DNA of 64,000 nucleotides from Serripes groenlandicus (GCA_031761405.1 JASEVX010000134.1:186001-250000), one strand, 5' to 3'; numbered from the stretch's first letter, positions 21,362-33,713 are shown. The notes: generated from the sequence alone by a model not told the origin. Translations and numbers: made by a program.

Positions 21362-22396
21362 AGCTCTACTGGCCAAAGGCCAGAAGGGCTTATGTCGTGG
21401 TGATTTGTCCGTCGTGCGTGCGTCCGTCTGTAAACAATTTCTTGTTAACACGATACAGTCTTCACTTTTGATTGTATCTCAACCAAACTTATACAGTAGT
21501 TAGATATCCATGAGAGCTCGGTTCCTTTCGAAAACCAGCCACAGATCTGCCCATGCATGACTAGATTATGGCCCTTGAAATGGTCAAAATTGCTATAAAA
21601 GAGCTGGTTAACACGATACAGTTTTCACTTTTGATTGTATCTCAACCAAACTTATACAGTAGTTAGATATCCATGAGAGCTCGGTTCCTTTCGAAAACAA
21701 GCCAGATCTGCCCATGCATGACTGGATTATGGCCCTGGAAATGGTCAAAATTGCTAAAATAGAGCTCAAATTTTAACACGATACAGTCTTTATTTTTTAT
21801 TGTATCTCAACCAAACTTATACAGTAGTTAGATATCCATGAGAGCTTGATTCCTTTCGAAAACAAGCCAGATCTGCCCCATGCATGACTGAATTATGGCC
21901 CTTGAAATTGTCAAAATTGCTGTAATACAGCTTGTTAACACGATACAGTCTCTTTTTTTTAATTGTATCTCAATCAAACTTATAAAGTATTTAGATATCC
22001 ATGAGAGCTTGATTCCTTTCGAAAACAAGCCAGATCCGCCCCCATGCATGACTGAATTATGGCCCTTGAAATTGTCAAAATTGCTATAATAGGGCTTGTT
22101 AACATGATACAGTCCTTATTTTTTATTGTATCTCAATCAAACTTTCCATTAGTTAGATATCCATGAGAGTTTGGTTCATTTCTAAAAAACAGCCAGATCT
22201 ACCCATGCATGGCTGGATTATGGCCCTTGAAATTGTCAAAATTGCTATAATACAGCTTATGAACACAATAGAGCTTCCATTTACTATCTGATCTTCACCA
22301 AACTTAGATGGTATTTGAATGTTGATGACATATTGGTTCCTTTTGAAACAAGCCAGATCAATGCAAGTAGAGCATAGGCCCTCATGGGCCTCTTGT
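21362..22396 (+). mobile_element. Family D element, full length
   Basis: Head, GTCCGTCGTGCGTGCGTCCG, about six monomers, and the tail CAAGTAGAGCATAGGCCC / GGGCCTCTTGTT. It is inserted in a TTAA MITE. Confidence 0.87.
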
Positions 22397-22450
22397 TAAT
22401 AATTTTACCTACAATTATAGAGAATTTCATATTTTTGAGTAGACATTTTT

Positions 22451-23346
22451 AGCTCACCTGAGCTTATTGAGTTATTGTGATCGCCCTTTGTCCAGCGTCC
22501 GTCGTCCGTTTACTTCTTCTCCTCAGTAACCAGTGGGTCAATTGGGATAAAACTTCACAGAAAGCATTCTCTCAATGCCCTCACCAGATTTCCTTCAAAT
22601 TTTTGGGATCCATGCAGAATTCTGGTTTCCATGGCAACAAAATGAAAAAAACTTCAAAATTCTTCTTCTTCCAAACTGGTTTGCATATAATTTTGTAGAA
22701 ATGTTCCTTGATTGACCCTCTGTCAGATTCCTTCAAGCCAATTTGATTGGTCAAAAAAAATGGCTGCCAGGGGGGGGGGGGGGGGGGGGGGGCGCTATTT
22801 TGCCTTATATGACTATAGTGAAAACTTAAAAAATCTTCTCCTCCGAAAGTGTCAGGCCGATTTTCAAATAATTTATAGAAATGTTCCTTAAGTGTTAAGT
22901 GACCCACTATCAGATTCCTTCAAGCCATGTTGATTGGTCGAAAAACATGGCTGCCAGTGGACAGGGCTATTTTGGCTTATATGGCTATAGTGAAAACTTA
23001 AAAAATCGTCTTCTCCGAAAGTGTCAGGCCGATTTTCAAAACTTTTTGTAGAAATGTTCCTTGGATGACCCTTTATCAGATTCCTTAAAGCTGTGTCGAT
23101 TGACATGGCCGCCAGTGGGCAAGGCTATTATGCCTTATATGGCTATAGTGAAAACTTAAAAATTCTTCTCCTCTAAAAATGTTCAAATAATTTTGTAGAA
23201 ATGTTCCTAGGTTGACCCTCTATCAGATTCCTTCAATCAAAGTTGATTGGTTGGAAACTATGGCCGCAAGGGGGTGGGGCTTATAAAGCTAAACTGAAAA
23301 AAAAAAAAATCAGGTGAGCGATCCAGGGCCATCATGGCCCTCTTGT
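22451..23346 (+). mobile_element. Family B element
   Basis: The head is shortened (AGCTCACCTGAGCTTATTGAG); about five monomers follow, one with a 23-G run at 22770-22792. The tail is CAGGTGAGCGATCC, GGGCCAT-C-ATGGCCC and TCTTGTT. Confidence 0.85.
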
Positions 23347-23406
23347 TTAGATGATTAGATCACAAAACAGCATTAAACAAAGACATAATGTAGCAAAAAC
23401 ATTTTT

Positions 23407-23490
23407 AGCTCGACTTTTGAAAAAACGAGAGCTATTGTCATGACCTTGGCGTGGTCGTCTGGTTAAAGTGGCATTTCTATCCAGAGGGAA
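23407..23490 (+). repeat. Head fragment of a K-like family (F)
   Basis: AGCTCGACTTTTGAAAAAAC / GAGAGCTATTG followed by GCGTGGTCGTC. No body or tail follows. A relative is at 39720. Confidence 0.5.
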
Positions 23491-23696
23491 GAAATTCATG
23501 TAAAAAAGTTCAAATCGATTTTTCTAAAAATAAGAAGCTGAATTAGTTTGGGATTAACCACAAACGTGTTACACAAGAGCACACACTTACGAATTATACT
23601 TTTCTCCAAGATTTCAGGATTTTAAAAACGGACCCATTCATGTCTATCATAACGCTAAGAATCGTAAACACAACTATATTAGATGTATGTAAAGGT

Positions 23697-24535
23697 AGGG
23701 TGTCATATACAAATTGTGGTGAGATAAAATGTACATAACTGTTATAAAAACACACTCAGTTCAATGAGGCATATACAATGTATACACAATAAGCATGTTT
23801 ATCTAGTGCTTTTAAAAGTAATGTAAATGCTGTTTATGATAAAAAGATGATTTGGTATGTCACAGAAAACTAGCATTATTTTATTTCCACAGTTTCTGTG
23901 GCATACCTGAAATCATCTTAAGTTACACAGTAAGTAAATGTTTATTGTTTGGTGTTATATGCCGCTTTCAACACTATTTATGTTATATCGCAGAGTTTCT
24001 TGGGTAAGTTACCAGTCTTACTGGTCCATTTATCCTGACATCAGCCAGAAAGTCGTAATTCTAACCCTGCAACCTTCAGCCCCACGGAAGGCAGCCATTA
24101 AAACCATTTTTAATGTGGTATGACCCGGCCAGGAATCAAACCTGTGACCTCCCGTCTGGTGGACGCTCTACCAGAACAACATCGAGGCGGTCAAGAAAAA
24201 TGTTATCTAGTGCTAAACTATTTGTACTGTTTATTAGATAATTTCCGGTATGTCACAAGAAAAAAACATTCTCTTATTTCATAATAATGAAGATCCAGAT
24301 GTACTTATGCAGTATGATCAGGGTCTTCACTATTAGGAAATAAGAGAATATTAGTTTTCTGTGACATAACTGAAATCATCTATATCCCATAAACAGCATA
24401 ATTGTATAATGCTTTAACACTAGATAAACACACTTATTGTTTATATGTGCTTGAACTGAGTTATTTTTATAACAGTTTTCTTGTGTACATTTATCCCCCA
24501 CAATGTTTGTATTAGACACCAACCTTTAAAGAGGT
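23697..24535. mobile_element. Long inverted repeat element interrupted by a SINE
   Basis: The arms are about 23697-23870 and 24355-24535, about 175 bp each and clearly related as inverted repeats: ATACAAATTGTGG, TAACTGTTATAAAAA, GTTTATCTAGTG, TATGTCACAGAAAAC on the left and their complements on the right. Secondary hairpins occur at 23863-23915 and 24248-24372 (GTCACAAGAAA / TTTCTGTGAC; TTCTCTTATTTC / GAAATAAGAGAA). No coding region. Confidence 0.65.
23938..24200 (-). mobile_element. tRNA-derived SINE, minus strand
   Basis: Read on the minus strand from 24200: TGGTAGAGCGTCC (A box-like), AGGTCACAGGTTTGATTCC (B box-like), an unrelated body, and the tail TGTTGAAAGCGGC / ATATAACACCAAAC shared with the other SINEs of the window. 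Confidence 0.7.
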
Positions 24536-24725
24536 ATAATTTAGTTGTGATTCAGTCCAGTTATTTCTTGCAATTCCTTAAATCGGTACCTACCGAGCTG
24601 GGAAAAAAACTATTTTATTTAAATAATTAAAATATGAAAGCTTTCTCATACTACAGTCTAATTAGAATCAAGCATCACCTCATAAAGGTTTATAACGGAA
24701 AACAATAGTTATTTTACTCATTTTT

Positions 24726-26133
24726 AGCTCACCTATGCACGAAGTGCAAGGTGAGCTATTGTGATCACATTTTGTCTGGCGTCCGTCGGTCGTGCGTGTC
24801 CGTCGTCAGTCATCCGTCGTGCGTCGTCAACATTTGAGCTTGTTAACACTCTACGGGCTACATTTTGCATCCAATCTTCATGAAAGTTTATCAGAACGTT
24901 CATCTCCATAAAATCTTGGACAAGTTTGAAACAGGGCCATATGAGGTCAAAAACTAGGTCACTAGGTTGAATTGAAAGGAAATCTTGTTAACACTCTGGA
25001 GGCCACATTTTCAACTTGAGCATGTTGAAACTTTATCAGAATATTTGTCTTGATGATATGTAGGTCAAGTTCGAACATGGGTCACGTCGGGTCAAAAAGT
25101 AGGTCACTAGGTTAAATTGAAGGAAAGTCTTGTTAACACTCCAGAGGCCGTAATTTTTGCTTCAGCAGTTTGAAATTTAGTCAGAATGTTTGTCTTAAAA
25201 ATATCTAGGTCAAGTTTGAATATGGGTTATGCCCGGTCTAAAACTAGGTCACTAGGCCAAATTGAAGGAAAATCTAGTTATCACTTTGGATGCCGCATGT
25301 TTTGCTTTAGCAACTTGAAATTTTGTCAGAATGTTTGTATTAAAGATATCTAGGTCAAGTTCAAATATGGGTCATATTGGGTCAGAAACTAGGTCACTAG
25401 GCCAAATTGAGGGAAAATCTTGTTAACTCTGTAGAAGCTGCATGTTTTGCTTCAGCGGCTTGAAATTTGTTCAGAATGTTGAGCTGAATGATATCTAGGC
25501 CAAGTTTGAATATGGGTCATGCCGGGTCAAAAACTAGATCACTAGGTCAAATTGAAGGAAAATCTTGTTAACAATTTGGATGCCGCATTTTTTGCTTCAG
25601 CAGCTTGAAATTTGGTCAGAGTGTTTGTCTAAATGATATCTAGGTTCGGATATGGGTCATGCCGGGTTAAAAACTAGGTCACTAGGCCAAATTGAAGGGT
25701 AATCTTGTTTACACTCTGGATACTGCATTTTTAATTTCAGCATGATGAAACTTTATTAGAATGTTTTTCTTGATGATATGTAGGCCAAGTTCGAATATGG
25801 GTCATGCTGGGTCAAAAACTAGGTCACTAGACCAAATTGAAGGAAAATCTTGTGAACACTTTGGATGCCACATTTTTTGCTTCAGCAGCTTGGAATTTGG
25901 TCAGAATGTTTTGAGCAAGTTGAAACTATGTCAGAATGTTGTCTTGATGATATCTAGTCCATGTTGGAATATGGGTCATATCAGGTAAAAAAATATAGAT
26001 CAATAGACCAAATGAAGGAAAATATTGTTAACACTGTAGAGGTTGCATTCAGAATAATTGTCTTGATGTGTTTTGCATTGCAGTACATTGTATAATTAAG
26101 GTGAGCGATCCAGGGCCATCATGGCCCTCTTGT
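24726..26133 (+). mobile_element. Family A element, full length
   Basis: The head AGCTCACCTATGCAC-GAA-GTGCAAGGTGAGCT is followed by GTCCGTCGGTCGTGCGTGTC, about nine monomers of about 145 bp, tail AAGGTGAGCGATCCA, hairpin GGGCCAT-C-ATGGCCC and TCTTGT. A family D element starts three bases later. Confidence 0.88.
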
Positions 26134-26136
26134 ATT

Positions 26137-26803
26137 AGCTCTACTGGCCAAAGAGAAGGGCTTATGTCGTGGCGATTCGTCCGTCGTCTGTGCGTGCGTC
26201 CGTCCGTAAACAATTTCTTGTTAACACGATACAGTCTTCAACCAAACTTATACAGTAGTTAGATATCCATGAGAGCTCGGTTCCTTTCGAAAAAACCTAG
26301 CCAGATCCGCCCATGCATGACTGGATTATGGCCCTTGAAATGGTCAAAATTGCTATAAAAGAGCTTGTTAACACGATACAGTCTTCACTTTTGATTGTAT
26401 CTCAACCAAACTTATACAGTAGTTAGATACCCATGAGAGCTCGGTTCCTTTCGTAAACCAGCCAGATCCGCCCATGCAAGACTGGATTATGGCCCTTGAA
26501 ATTGTCCAAATTGCTATAACTGAGCATGTGAACACATTAGAGGCTCTATTTACTATCTGATCTTCACCAAACTTAGATAGTAGTTAAATATTGATGAGAG
26601 CTTGGTTTCTTTTGAAAACCAGCCAGATCCGCCCATGCAAGACTGGATTATGGCCCATGAAATTGTAAAAATTGCTATAATACAGCTTGTGAACACAAAA
26701 GAGCCTCCATTTACTATCCGATCTTCACCATACATACATGCTCTGGATTGAAAATGACCAAAGAACCATACCAGTAGAGCATAGGCCCTCATGGGCCTCT
26801 TGT
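26137..26803 (+). mobile_element. Family D element
   Basis: A slightly shortened head (AGCTCTACTGGCCAAAGAGA), monomers, and the tail CCAGTAGAGC, AGGCCC-TCAT-GGGCCT, CTTGTT. Confidence 0.85.
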
Positions 26804-26858
26804 TTATGAATTTCTAAAGAAATGCAACTTTAAGGTTTTTTGTTCAGCTCCGCTTTTT

Positions 26859-27356
26859 AGCTCTACTGGCCAAAGGCCAGAAGGGCTTATGTCGTGGCGA
26901 TTCGTCCGTCCGTAAACAATTTCTTGTTAACACGATACAGTCTTCACTTTTGATTGTATCTCAACCAAACTTATACAGTAGTTAGATACCCATGAGAGCT
27001 CGGTTCCTTTCGTAAACCAGCCAGATCCGCCCATGCAAGACTGGATTATGGCCCTTGAAATTGTCCAAATTGCTATAATTGAGCATGTGAACACATTGGA
27101 GGCTCTATTTACTATCTGATCTTCACCAAACTTAGATAGTAGTTAAATATTGATGAGAGCCTTTTGAAAACCAGCCAGATCCGCCCATGCAAGACTGGAT
27201 TATGGCCCATGAAATTGTAAAAATTGCTATAATACAGCTTGTGAACACAAAAGAGCCTCCATTTACTATTAGATCTTCACCATACATACATGCTCTGGAT
27301 TGAAAATGACCAAAGAACCATACCAGTAGAGCATAGGCCCCTCATGGGCCTCTTGT
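26859..27356 (+). mobile_element. Family D element, with duplicated flank
   Basis: Complete head and tail. The about 50 bp before it (AATTTCTAAAGAAATGCAAC and TTTTTGTTCAGCTCCGC) recur after it at 27361-27408, so element and flank form a tandem duplication. Confidence 0.85.
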
Positions 27357-27411
27357 TTAAGAATTTCTAAAGAAATGCAACTTTAAGGTTTTTTGTTCAG
27401 CTCCGCTTTTT

Positions 27412-28195
27412 AGCTCTACTGGCCTTTCTACTGGCCAAAGGCCAGAAGGGCTTATGTCGTGGCGATTCGTCCGTCCGTCCGTAAACAATTTCTTGTTAAC
27501 ACGATACAGTCTTCACTTTTGATTGTATCTCAACCAAACTTATACAGTAGTTAGATATCCATGAGAGCTCGGTTTCTTCCGAAAACCAGCCAGATCCGCC
27601 CCGTGCATGACTGAATTATGGCCCTTGAAATTGTCAAAATCGTGGTGCTCTTGTTCAATATTACCAGCTCTATTTTGAGGCTCAAATGATCTTGTTAACA
27701 CGATAGTCTTCAGTAGCTAGATTTTAATGAGAGCTCAGTTCCTTTTAAAAACCAGCCAGATCCATCCATGCATGACTGGATTATGGCCCTTGAAATGGTG
27801 AAAATTGCTATAAAAGAGCTTGTTAACACGATACAGTCTTCACTTTTGATTGTATCTCAACCAAACTTATACAGTAGTTAGATATCCATGCGAGCTCGGT
27901 TCTTTTTGAAAACCAGCCACAGATCCGCCCATGCATGACTGGATTATGGCCCTTGAAATGGTCAAAATTGCTATAATAGAGCTTCGTTGTTAACAGTCTT
28001 TATTTTTGATTGTATCTCAACCAAACTTATACAGTAGTTAGATATCCATGAGAGCTTGATTCCTTTCGAAAACAAGCCAGATCCGCCCCATGCATGACTG
28101 AATTATGGCCCTTGAAATTGTCAAAATCGCAGTGCTCTTGTTCAATATTACCAGCTCCATTTTGAGGCTCAAATGATCGGAAGAATTATGTCAAA
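27412..28195 (+). mobile_element. Family D element, 3' end rearranged
   Basis: The head has a partial duplication (CTACTGGCCTTTCTACTGGC). Monomers are interrupted twice by GTGCTCTTGTTCAATATTAC and CCAGCTC[C/T]ATTTTGAGGC. No standard tail. Confidence 0.75.
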
Positions 28196-28509
28196 TTAAC
28201 TCTAAAATATACACTGCAGAATGCCTATGTTTTCGACTTGTGTTTTGGATCAACCTTAGTTTGCAGTTCTAGGACCAGTGGCTCAAATGGCTTTCATATT
28301 CACATTGTTATTTTTTTCAGGCTGCATTACATAGTCCGTAATTGTCATTGAGCATGGAACAAAGTACAAGTTGGCTTTTGAAAACAGTATAGATCCAGAT
28401 CAACCTGTGCATCTGCACAGTTTGATTTAAATCTGCTCTGTTCACATATTTTTGTAACAAGAGCTTGTAAGAAGCTTCTGTCAACCTGTGTATGTACTAT
28501 CAACCTTTT

Positions 28510-28716
28510 TCCCTCATTAAGACAGCTTTGCAGCAGACGATTTTTGAAAACATTCTGACAAAAGGTGCAATTCCTCAAAACGAGCAATTTCACCTTTTGC
28601 CACAATGTTTTCAACTTTTTTTAGTAATTAAACCTACAATTATAGAGATTTTCCATATTTTTGGGTAGACATTTTCAAAGCCGTCTGCTGCAGATTTGCT
28701 GTATGTGGGAAAGGGT
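28510..28716. mobile_element. TTAA MITE (family N), degraded ends
   Basis: CTTTTTCCCTCATTAAGACA, inner hairpin AATTCCTCAAAACGAGCAAT and the end GTGGGAAAGGGTAA. Confidence 0.65.
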
Positions 28717-28771
28717 AAGACTGAGCGAATGTACAAGCTGATCCAAACCGACATTGTTCAGAATTTCCCAC

Positions 28772-29077
28772 TTAACCCTTTCCCTCATACAACAGTTCTG
28801 CAGCAGACGACTTTGAGCATATTTTGTCAAAAAATAGAAAATCTTTATAATTGGATGGACAACCAAAAGTGGAAAACATTGTGGCAAAAGAGGAAATTGC
28901 TCGTTTTGAGCAATTTCTTCTTTTGTCACTATGTTTTCAAAAAGCCGCCTGCTGCAAAGGCGTCAGAAAGCGTCTATATTCATGACAGAAAAGGTTCAAC
29001 CTACAATTTTCCATATTTTTTAGTAGACATTTTCAAAGCCGTCTGCTGCAGATTTGCTGTATGTTGGAAAGGGTTAA
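28772..29077. mobile_element. TTAA MITE (family N), enlarged copy
   Basis: TTAACCCTTTCCCTCATACA at the left; GGAAAGGGTTAA at the right. It appears to be a fusion of two copies, with two right-end blocks (near 28960 and 29035). Confidence 0.75.
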
Positions 29078-29158
29078 GTCTGAGCAAATGTACAAGCTAA
29101 TCAAAACCAACATTGTTCAGAAATGCCTGCATCTACCTTTTGCCATGCACTGACTCAG

Positions 29159-29455
29159 TTAATGTCTTTCTATAACAGCTACCCACACTACTTTTCCTGG
29201 TGGAGTTACTTCAGTTATTACAGCAAGGACTTCGACCGATGCATTTATCACCACATGTGGTTCACCATCACAGAAATCATTGTTATATGCATCGTCTTGA
29301 ATCTCTGTAACATCTGGAAGAACCTCGCCATAGTTAGTATCAATGTGATGCACATTCTTGTTGTAGGCATGGATCAGTTTATATCCGTTGTGATCTATGG
29401 GCATTGTCGGATGTTCTACAAGGCCAGAAATATAGGTCAGTTCTATTGTTTTTAT
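29159..29455 (-). CDS. Unrecognised open frame, possible exon
   Basis: A minus-strand frame of about 97 codons in non-repetitive sequence ends in TAA after VVWVAVIERH. It includes LVEHPTMPIDHNGYKLIHAY, VLPDVTEIQDDAYNND and CDGEPHVVINASVEVLAV, is acidic, and has a balanced composition unlike the repeat-derived frames. The plus strand is also open across the same interval (118 codons, aromatic-rich), which weakens the case. A possible acceptor AACAATAG lies just upstream on the minus strand. I do not recognise a family. Confidence 0.25.
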   Translation of the reverse strand: MKTIELTYISGLVEHPTMPIDHNGYKLIHAYNKNVHHIDTNYGEVLPDVTEIQDDAYNNDFCDGEPHVVINASVEVLAVITEVTPPGKVVWVAVIERH

Positions 29456-29601
29456 GGTACTTTGTATGGTGTTTTATGATGCTTTTAACATTTTTCAGTT
29501 ATATCATTGCATTTTCTGAGCAAGTAACCAGTACTACTACCATTTATCCTGACAAGAAGGAGTTATTAGTCATCGGTTAGGGACTATAGTTTTGGTTGAT
29601 T

Positions 29602-29606
29602 CCGTA

Positions 29607-29642
<36 letters not shown>

Positions 29643-30715
29643 CAACCTAGCCTTGTAAGGCCCACATCTCAACCATGCATCATAGGATTTCAAAGAAACT
29701 TGGCACAAACGTTCACCATGATGAGGCGGCATGTCACGCGCAAGACCCAGGCTTGTACTACCTCAAATGTCAAGGTCACACTTAGAAGTCAAAGGTCAAA
29801 ATGAGTACTGTTTGATAGGACTACCTTGTCCGGCTCACATTTCAACCATGCATCATAGGATTTCAAAGAAACTTGGCACAAACGTTAACTATGATGAGGC
29901 TGCGTGTAGCGCACAAGACCCAGGCCTGAACCTCAAATGTCAAGGTCACACTTAGAGGTCAAAATGAGTACTGTTTGATAGGACTGTACCTTGTCCGGCT
30001 CACATCTCAACCATGCATCATAGGATTCCCAAGTTACTTGGCACAAATGTTCACCTCAAAGGTCAAGGTCACACTTAGAGGTTAACGGTCAAAATGAGTA
30101 ATGTTTGATAGAGCTGTACCTTGTCCGACCCGCATCTCAACCATGCATTTTAGGATTTCCATGATACTTGGCTCAAACATTCACTATGATGAGGCAGCAT
30201 GTCGCTCTCAAGACCTAGGCCTGTACCTCAAATGTCAAGGTCACACTTAGAGGTCAAAATGAGTACTGTTTGATAGGACTGTACCTTGTCCGGCCCGCAT
30301 CTCGACCATGCATCATAGGATTCCCAAGTTACTAGGCACACATGTACTCCATCATAAGGTGGCGTGATGCGCACAAGACCCAGGCCTGAACCTCTAATGT
30401 CAAAGTCACACTTAGAGGTCAAAGGTTAAAATGAGAACTGTTTGATAGGACTACCTCGTCCGTCCCGCATCTCAACCATGCATCATAGGGTTCCCAAGTT
30501 ACTAGGCACACATGTTCTCCATCATAAGGTGGCGTGTCGTGCACAAAACCCAGGCCTGAACCTCAAATGTCAAAGTTCAAAATGAGAAATCTTTGATAGG
30601 ACTGTATCCCAAATGTATGCAGTGCATTGCTGTTTTTGTCAACAAATGCACATACAATACACAATGTGCTGTCTTCGTCCGGTGGGGGACTTTTGTATTG
30701 CTTGCAATACGACCT
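29602..30715 (+). mobile_element. Family G tandem-repeat element
   Basis: A (GTCT)n run is followed by six monomers of about 165 bp: CTCAACCATGCATCATAGG, TTGGCACAAACGTTCACC, AATGTCAAGGTCACACTTAG and CTGTTTGATAGGACTGTACC. The 3' end has GTCCGGTGGGGGAC, then the perfect hairpin GTATTGC-TT-GCAATAC and a TTTGTTTG end. The 5' GGGACTATAG near 29580 may be the decayed head. Confidence 0.7.
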
Positions 30716-30784
30716 TAATTTGTTTGTTATGCTTACCCCCATAACCCTGAGCACCATGGAGGAAAACCATTACTACCAATTTTT

Positions 30785-33507
30785 AGCTCACCTATGCACA
30801 TCCTATGCGTCATCCGTCGTGCGTCGTCAACATTTCAGATCTTCATGAAAGTGTATCGGAACATTCATCTCCATCAAATCTTGGACAAGTTTGAAACTGG
30901 GCCATATGAGGTAAAAAAAGAGGTCACTAGGTCAAATTGAAGCGAAATCTTGTTAACACTCTGGAGGCCACATTTTCAATTTGAGCATGTTGAAACTTTA
31001 TCAGAATGTTTTTCTTTGATGATATGTAGGTCAAGTTCGAACATGGGTCATGTCGGGTTAAAAAGAAGGTCACTAGGTCAAATTGAAGGAAAATCTTGTT
31101 AACACTCCAGAGGCCGCAATTTTTGCTTCAGCAGTTTGAAATTTTTGTCAGAATATTTGTCTTAGAAATATCTAGGTCAAGTTTGAATATGGGTCATATT
31201 GGGTCAGAAACTAGGTCACTAGGCAAAATTGAAGGGAATCTTGTTAACACTGTAGAGGCCACATTTTTTAACTTGAGCATGTTGAAATTTTGTCAGCATG
31301 TTTGTCTTAAAGATATCTAGGTCAAGTTTAAATATGGGTCAGAAACTAGGTCACTAGGCCAAATTGAGGGAAAATTTTGTTAACTCTGTAGAAGCTGCAT
31401 GTTTTGCTTCAGCAGCTTGAAATTGGGTCAGAATGTTTAGCTAAATGATATCTAGGCCAAGTTTGAATATGGGTCATGTGGGGTCAAAATCTAGGTCACT
31501 AGGCCAAATTGAAGGAAAACACTTTGGATGCCACATTTTTTGCTTAAGCAGCTTGAAATTTGGTCAGATTGTTTGTCTAAATGATGTCTAGGCCAAGTTC
31601 GAATATGGGTCATGCCGGGTTAAAAACTCTAGTTCACTAGGCCAAATTGAAGGGTAATTTTGTTAACACTCTTGATACTGCATTTTTAACTTGAGCATGA
31701 TGAAACTTTATCAGATTTTTTTTCTTGATATGTAAGCCAAGTTCAATCAAGGGTCATGTTTGGTCAAAAAATAGGTCACTGGGTCAAATTGAAGGAAAGT
31801 CTTGTTAACACTAGAGGCCGCATTTTTTTTTGCTTCAGAAGTTTGAAATTTTGTCAGAATGTTTGTCTTAAAGATATCTAGGTCAAGTTTGAATATGGAT
31901 CATATTGGGTCAGAAACTAGGTCACTTGGCCAAATTGAAGGAACATCTTGTTAACTCTGTAGAAGACGCATTTTTTGCTACAGCAGCTTGACATTTAATG
32001 AGAATGTTTATCTAAATGATATCTAAGCCAAGTTCGAATATGGATCATGTAGGGTCAAAAACTATGTCACTAGGCCAAATTGAAGGAAAATCTTGTTAAC
32101 ACTTTGGATGCCACATTTTTTGCTTCAGCAGCTTGAAATTTGGTCAGATTGTTGGTCTGAATTATATCTAGGTCAAGTTCGAATATGGGTCATATTGGGT
32201 CAGAAACAAGGTCAATAAAGGAAAATATTGTTAAACTCCGGAGGCCGCATTTTTACTTTGAGCAAGTTGAAAATTTGTCAGAATGTTGTCTTGATGATAT
32301 CTAGTCCATGTTGGAATATGGGTCATATCAGGTAACAAAATATAGATCACTAGGCCAAATGAAGGAAAATCTTGTTATACCCCAAAAAAACAGTCTTGGG
32401 GGGGGTATATAGGAGTCACTGTGTCGGTCGGTCGGAAGCCATATTTTGTCCTTTACAGAGTTATGGCTCTTTTACTTATTAAGTTGTTGGTGATATTTTG
32501 TCCATATTTTGTCCGGCCTATGTCTTACAAACCACTGGGGGGAATTCAATAACATTTTACATGAAGCTTCTATACTAAGAGGAAATGTGCATATCCTAAA
32601 GGGGTTACAATTGCATGATATTTGACAGAGTTATGGCCCTTTTACTTATTAAGTTGTTGGTCATATTTTGTCCGTTGGTCATATTTTGTCCGGCCTATTT
32701 CTTACAAACCACTGGGTGGAATTCAATAAAAATTTACATGAAGCTTCTATACCAAGAGGAGGTGTGCATATCCTAAAGGGGTTCCAATTGCATGATATTT
32801 TACAGAGTTATGGCCCTTTTACTTATTAAGTTGTTGGTCATATTTTGTCCGGCTTATTTCTTACAAACCACTGGGTGGAATTCAATAAAAATTTACATGA
32901 AGCTTCTATACCAAGAGGAGATGTGCATATTCTAAAGGGGTTACAATTGCATGATATTTTTAAGAGTTATGGCCCTTTTACTTATTAAGATATTGGTCAT
33001 ATTTTGTCCATATTTTGTCCGGCCTATGTCGTACAAACCACTGATTGGAATTCAATAAAATTTTACATAAAGCTTCTATACCGAGAGGAGATATGCATAT
33101 CCTAAAGGGGTTACAATTGCATGATATTTTCCAGAGTTATAGCCCTTTTACTTATTAAGTTGTTGGTCATATTTTGTGCGAAGCCATATTTTGTCCGGCC
33201 TATTTCTTACAAACCACTGGGTGGAATTCAATAACATTTTACATGAAGCTTCTATACCAAGAGGAGATGTGCATATCATAAAGATTTTACAATTGCATGT
33301 TACTTTACAGAGTTATGGCCCTTTTGTTGGTCAGTTGGAAGCCATATTTTGAGTCAAGGTGCTGTTTTGGGGGTATTATCACCTTCAGTGGTATTTCTAG
33401 TTAACACTGTGGAGGTTGAATTCAGAATAATTGTCTTGATGTGTTTTGCATTGCAGTACATTGTATAATTAAGGTGAGCGCTCCAGGGCCATCATAGCCC
33501 TCTTGTT
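30785..33507 (+). mobile_element. Family A element with a nested family H element
   Basis: The head is shortened (AGCTCACCTATGCACATCC); about ten monomers of about 145 bp follow. It is split at 32375 by element H and resumes with TTAACACTGTGGAGG at 33401. The tail is AAGGTGAGCGCTCCA, GGGCCATCATAGCCC and TCTTGTT. Confidence 0.87.
32376..33401 (+). mobile_element. Family H element nested in family A
   Basis: The head is ATACCCCAAAAAAACAG / TCTTGGGGGGGGTAT. About six monomers of about 165 bp carry TTCTTACAAACCACTGGGTG, GAAGCTTCTATACCAAGAGG and GAGTTATGGCCCTTTTACTT. Tail: GTTTTGGGGGTATTATCACC, then TTCAGTGGTATTTCTAGT. The host sequence CTTGT^TAACAC is split exactly between two Ts. Confidence 0.87.
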
Positions 33508-33713
33508 ATTGTAAAGTTGTCTGCTGCAGATTTATCGTATTTGGGGATGGGGTTAAGATAATTTAATGAGATTTAGCACTCCTGAATCATAACCATAAAT
33601 CGTAGAGTGAAAGATGTAGTTTTGGATCAAATCCATTTGGCTATTTTAGAATCTATAATTATTTTCCCTTGAACTGACATTTTTTAAACTATGAAAGCAT
33701 TTTTGGGTGCATA

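Noticed and set aside
28300..28340. Possible UTP20 exon after the acceptor TTATTTTTTTCAG near 28320
   Set aside because: All frames consistent with the flanking exon phases reach a stop quickly and there is no donor; exons 20859 and 34798 already join in frame.
29123..29479. 118-codon plus frame rich in F, Y and W
   Set aside because: Biased composition and no splice context; retained only as part of an open-both-strands observation.
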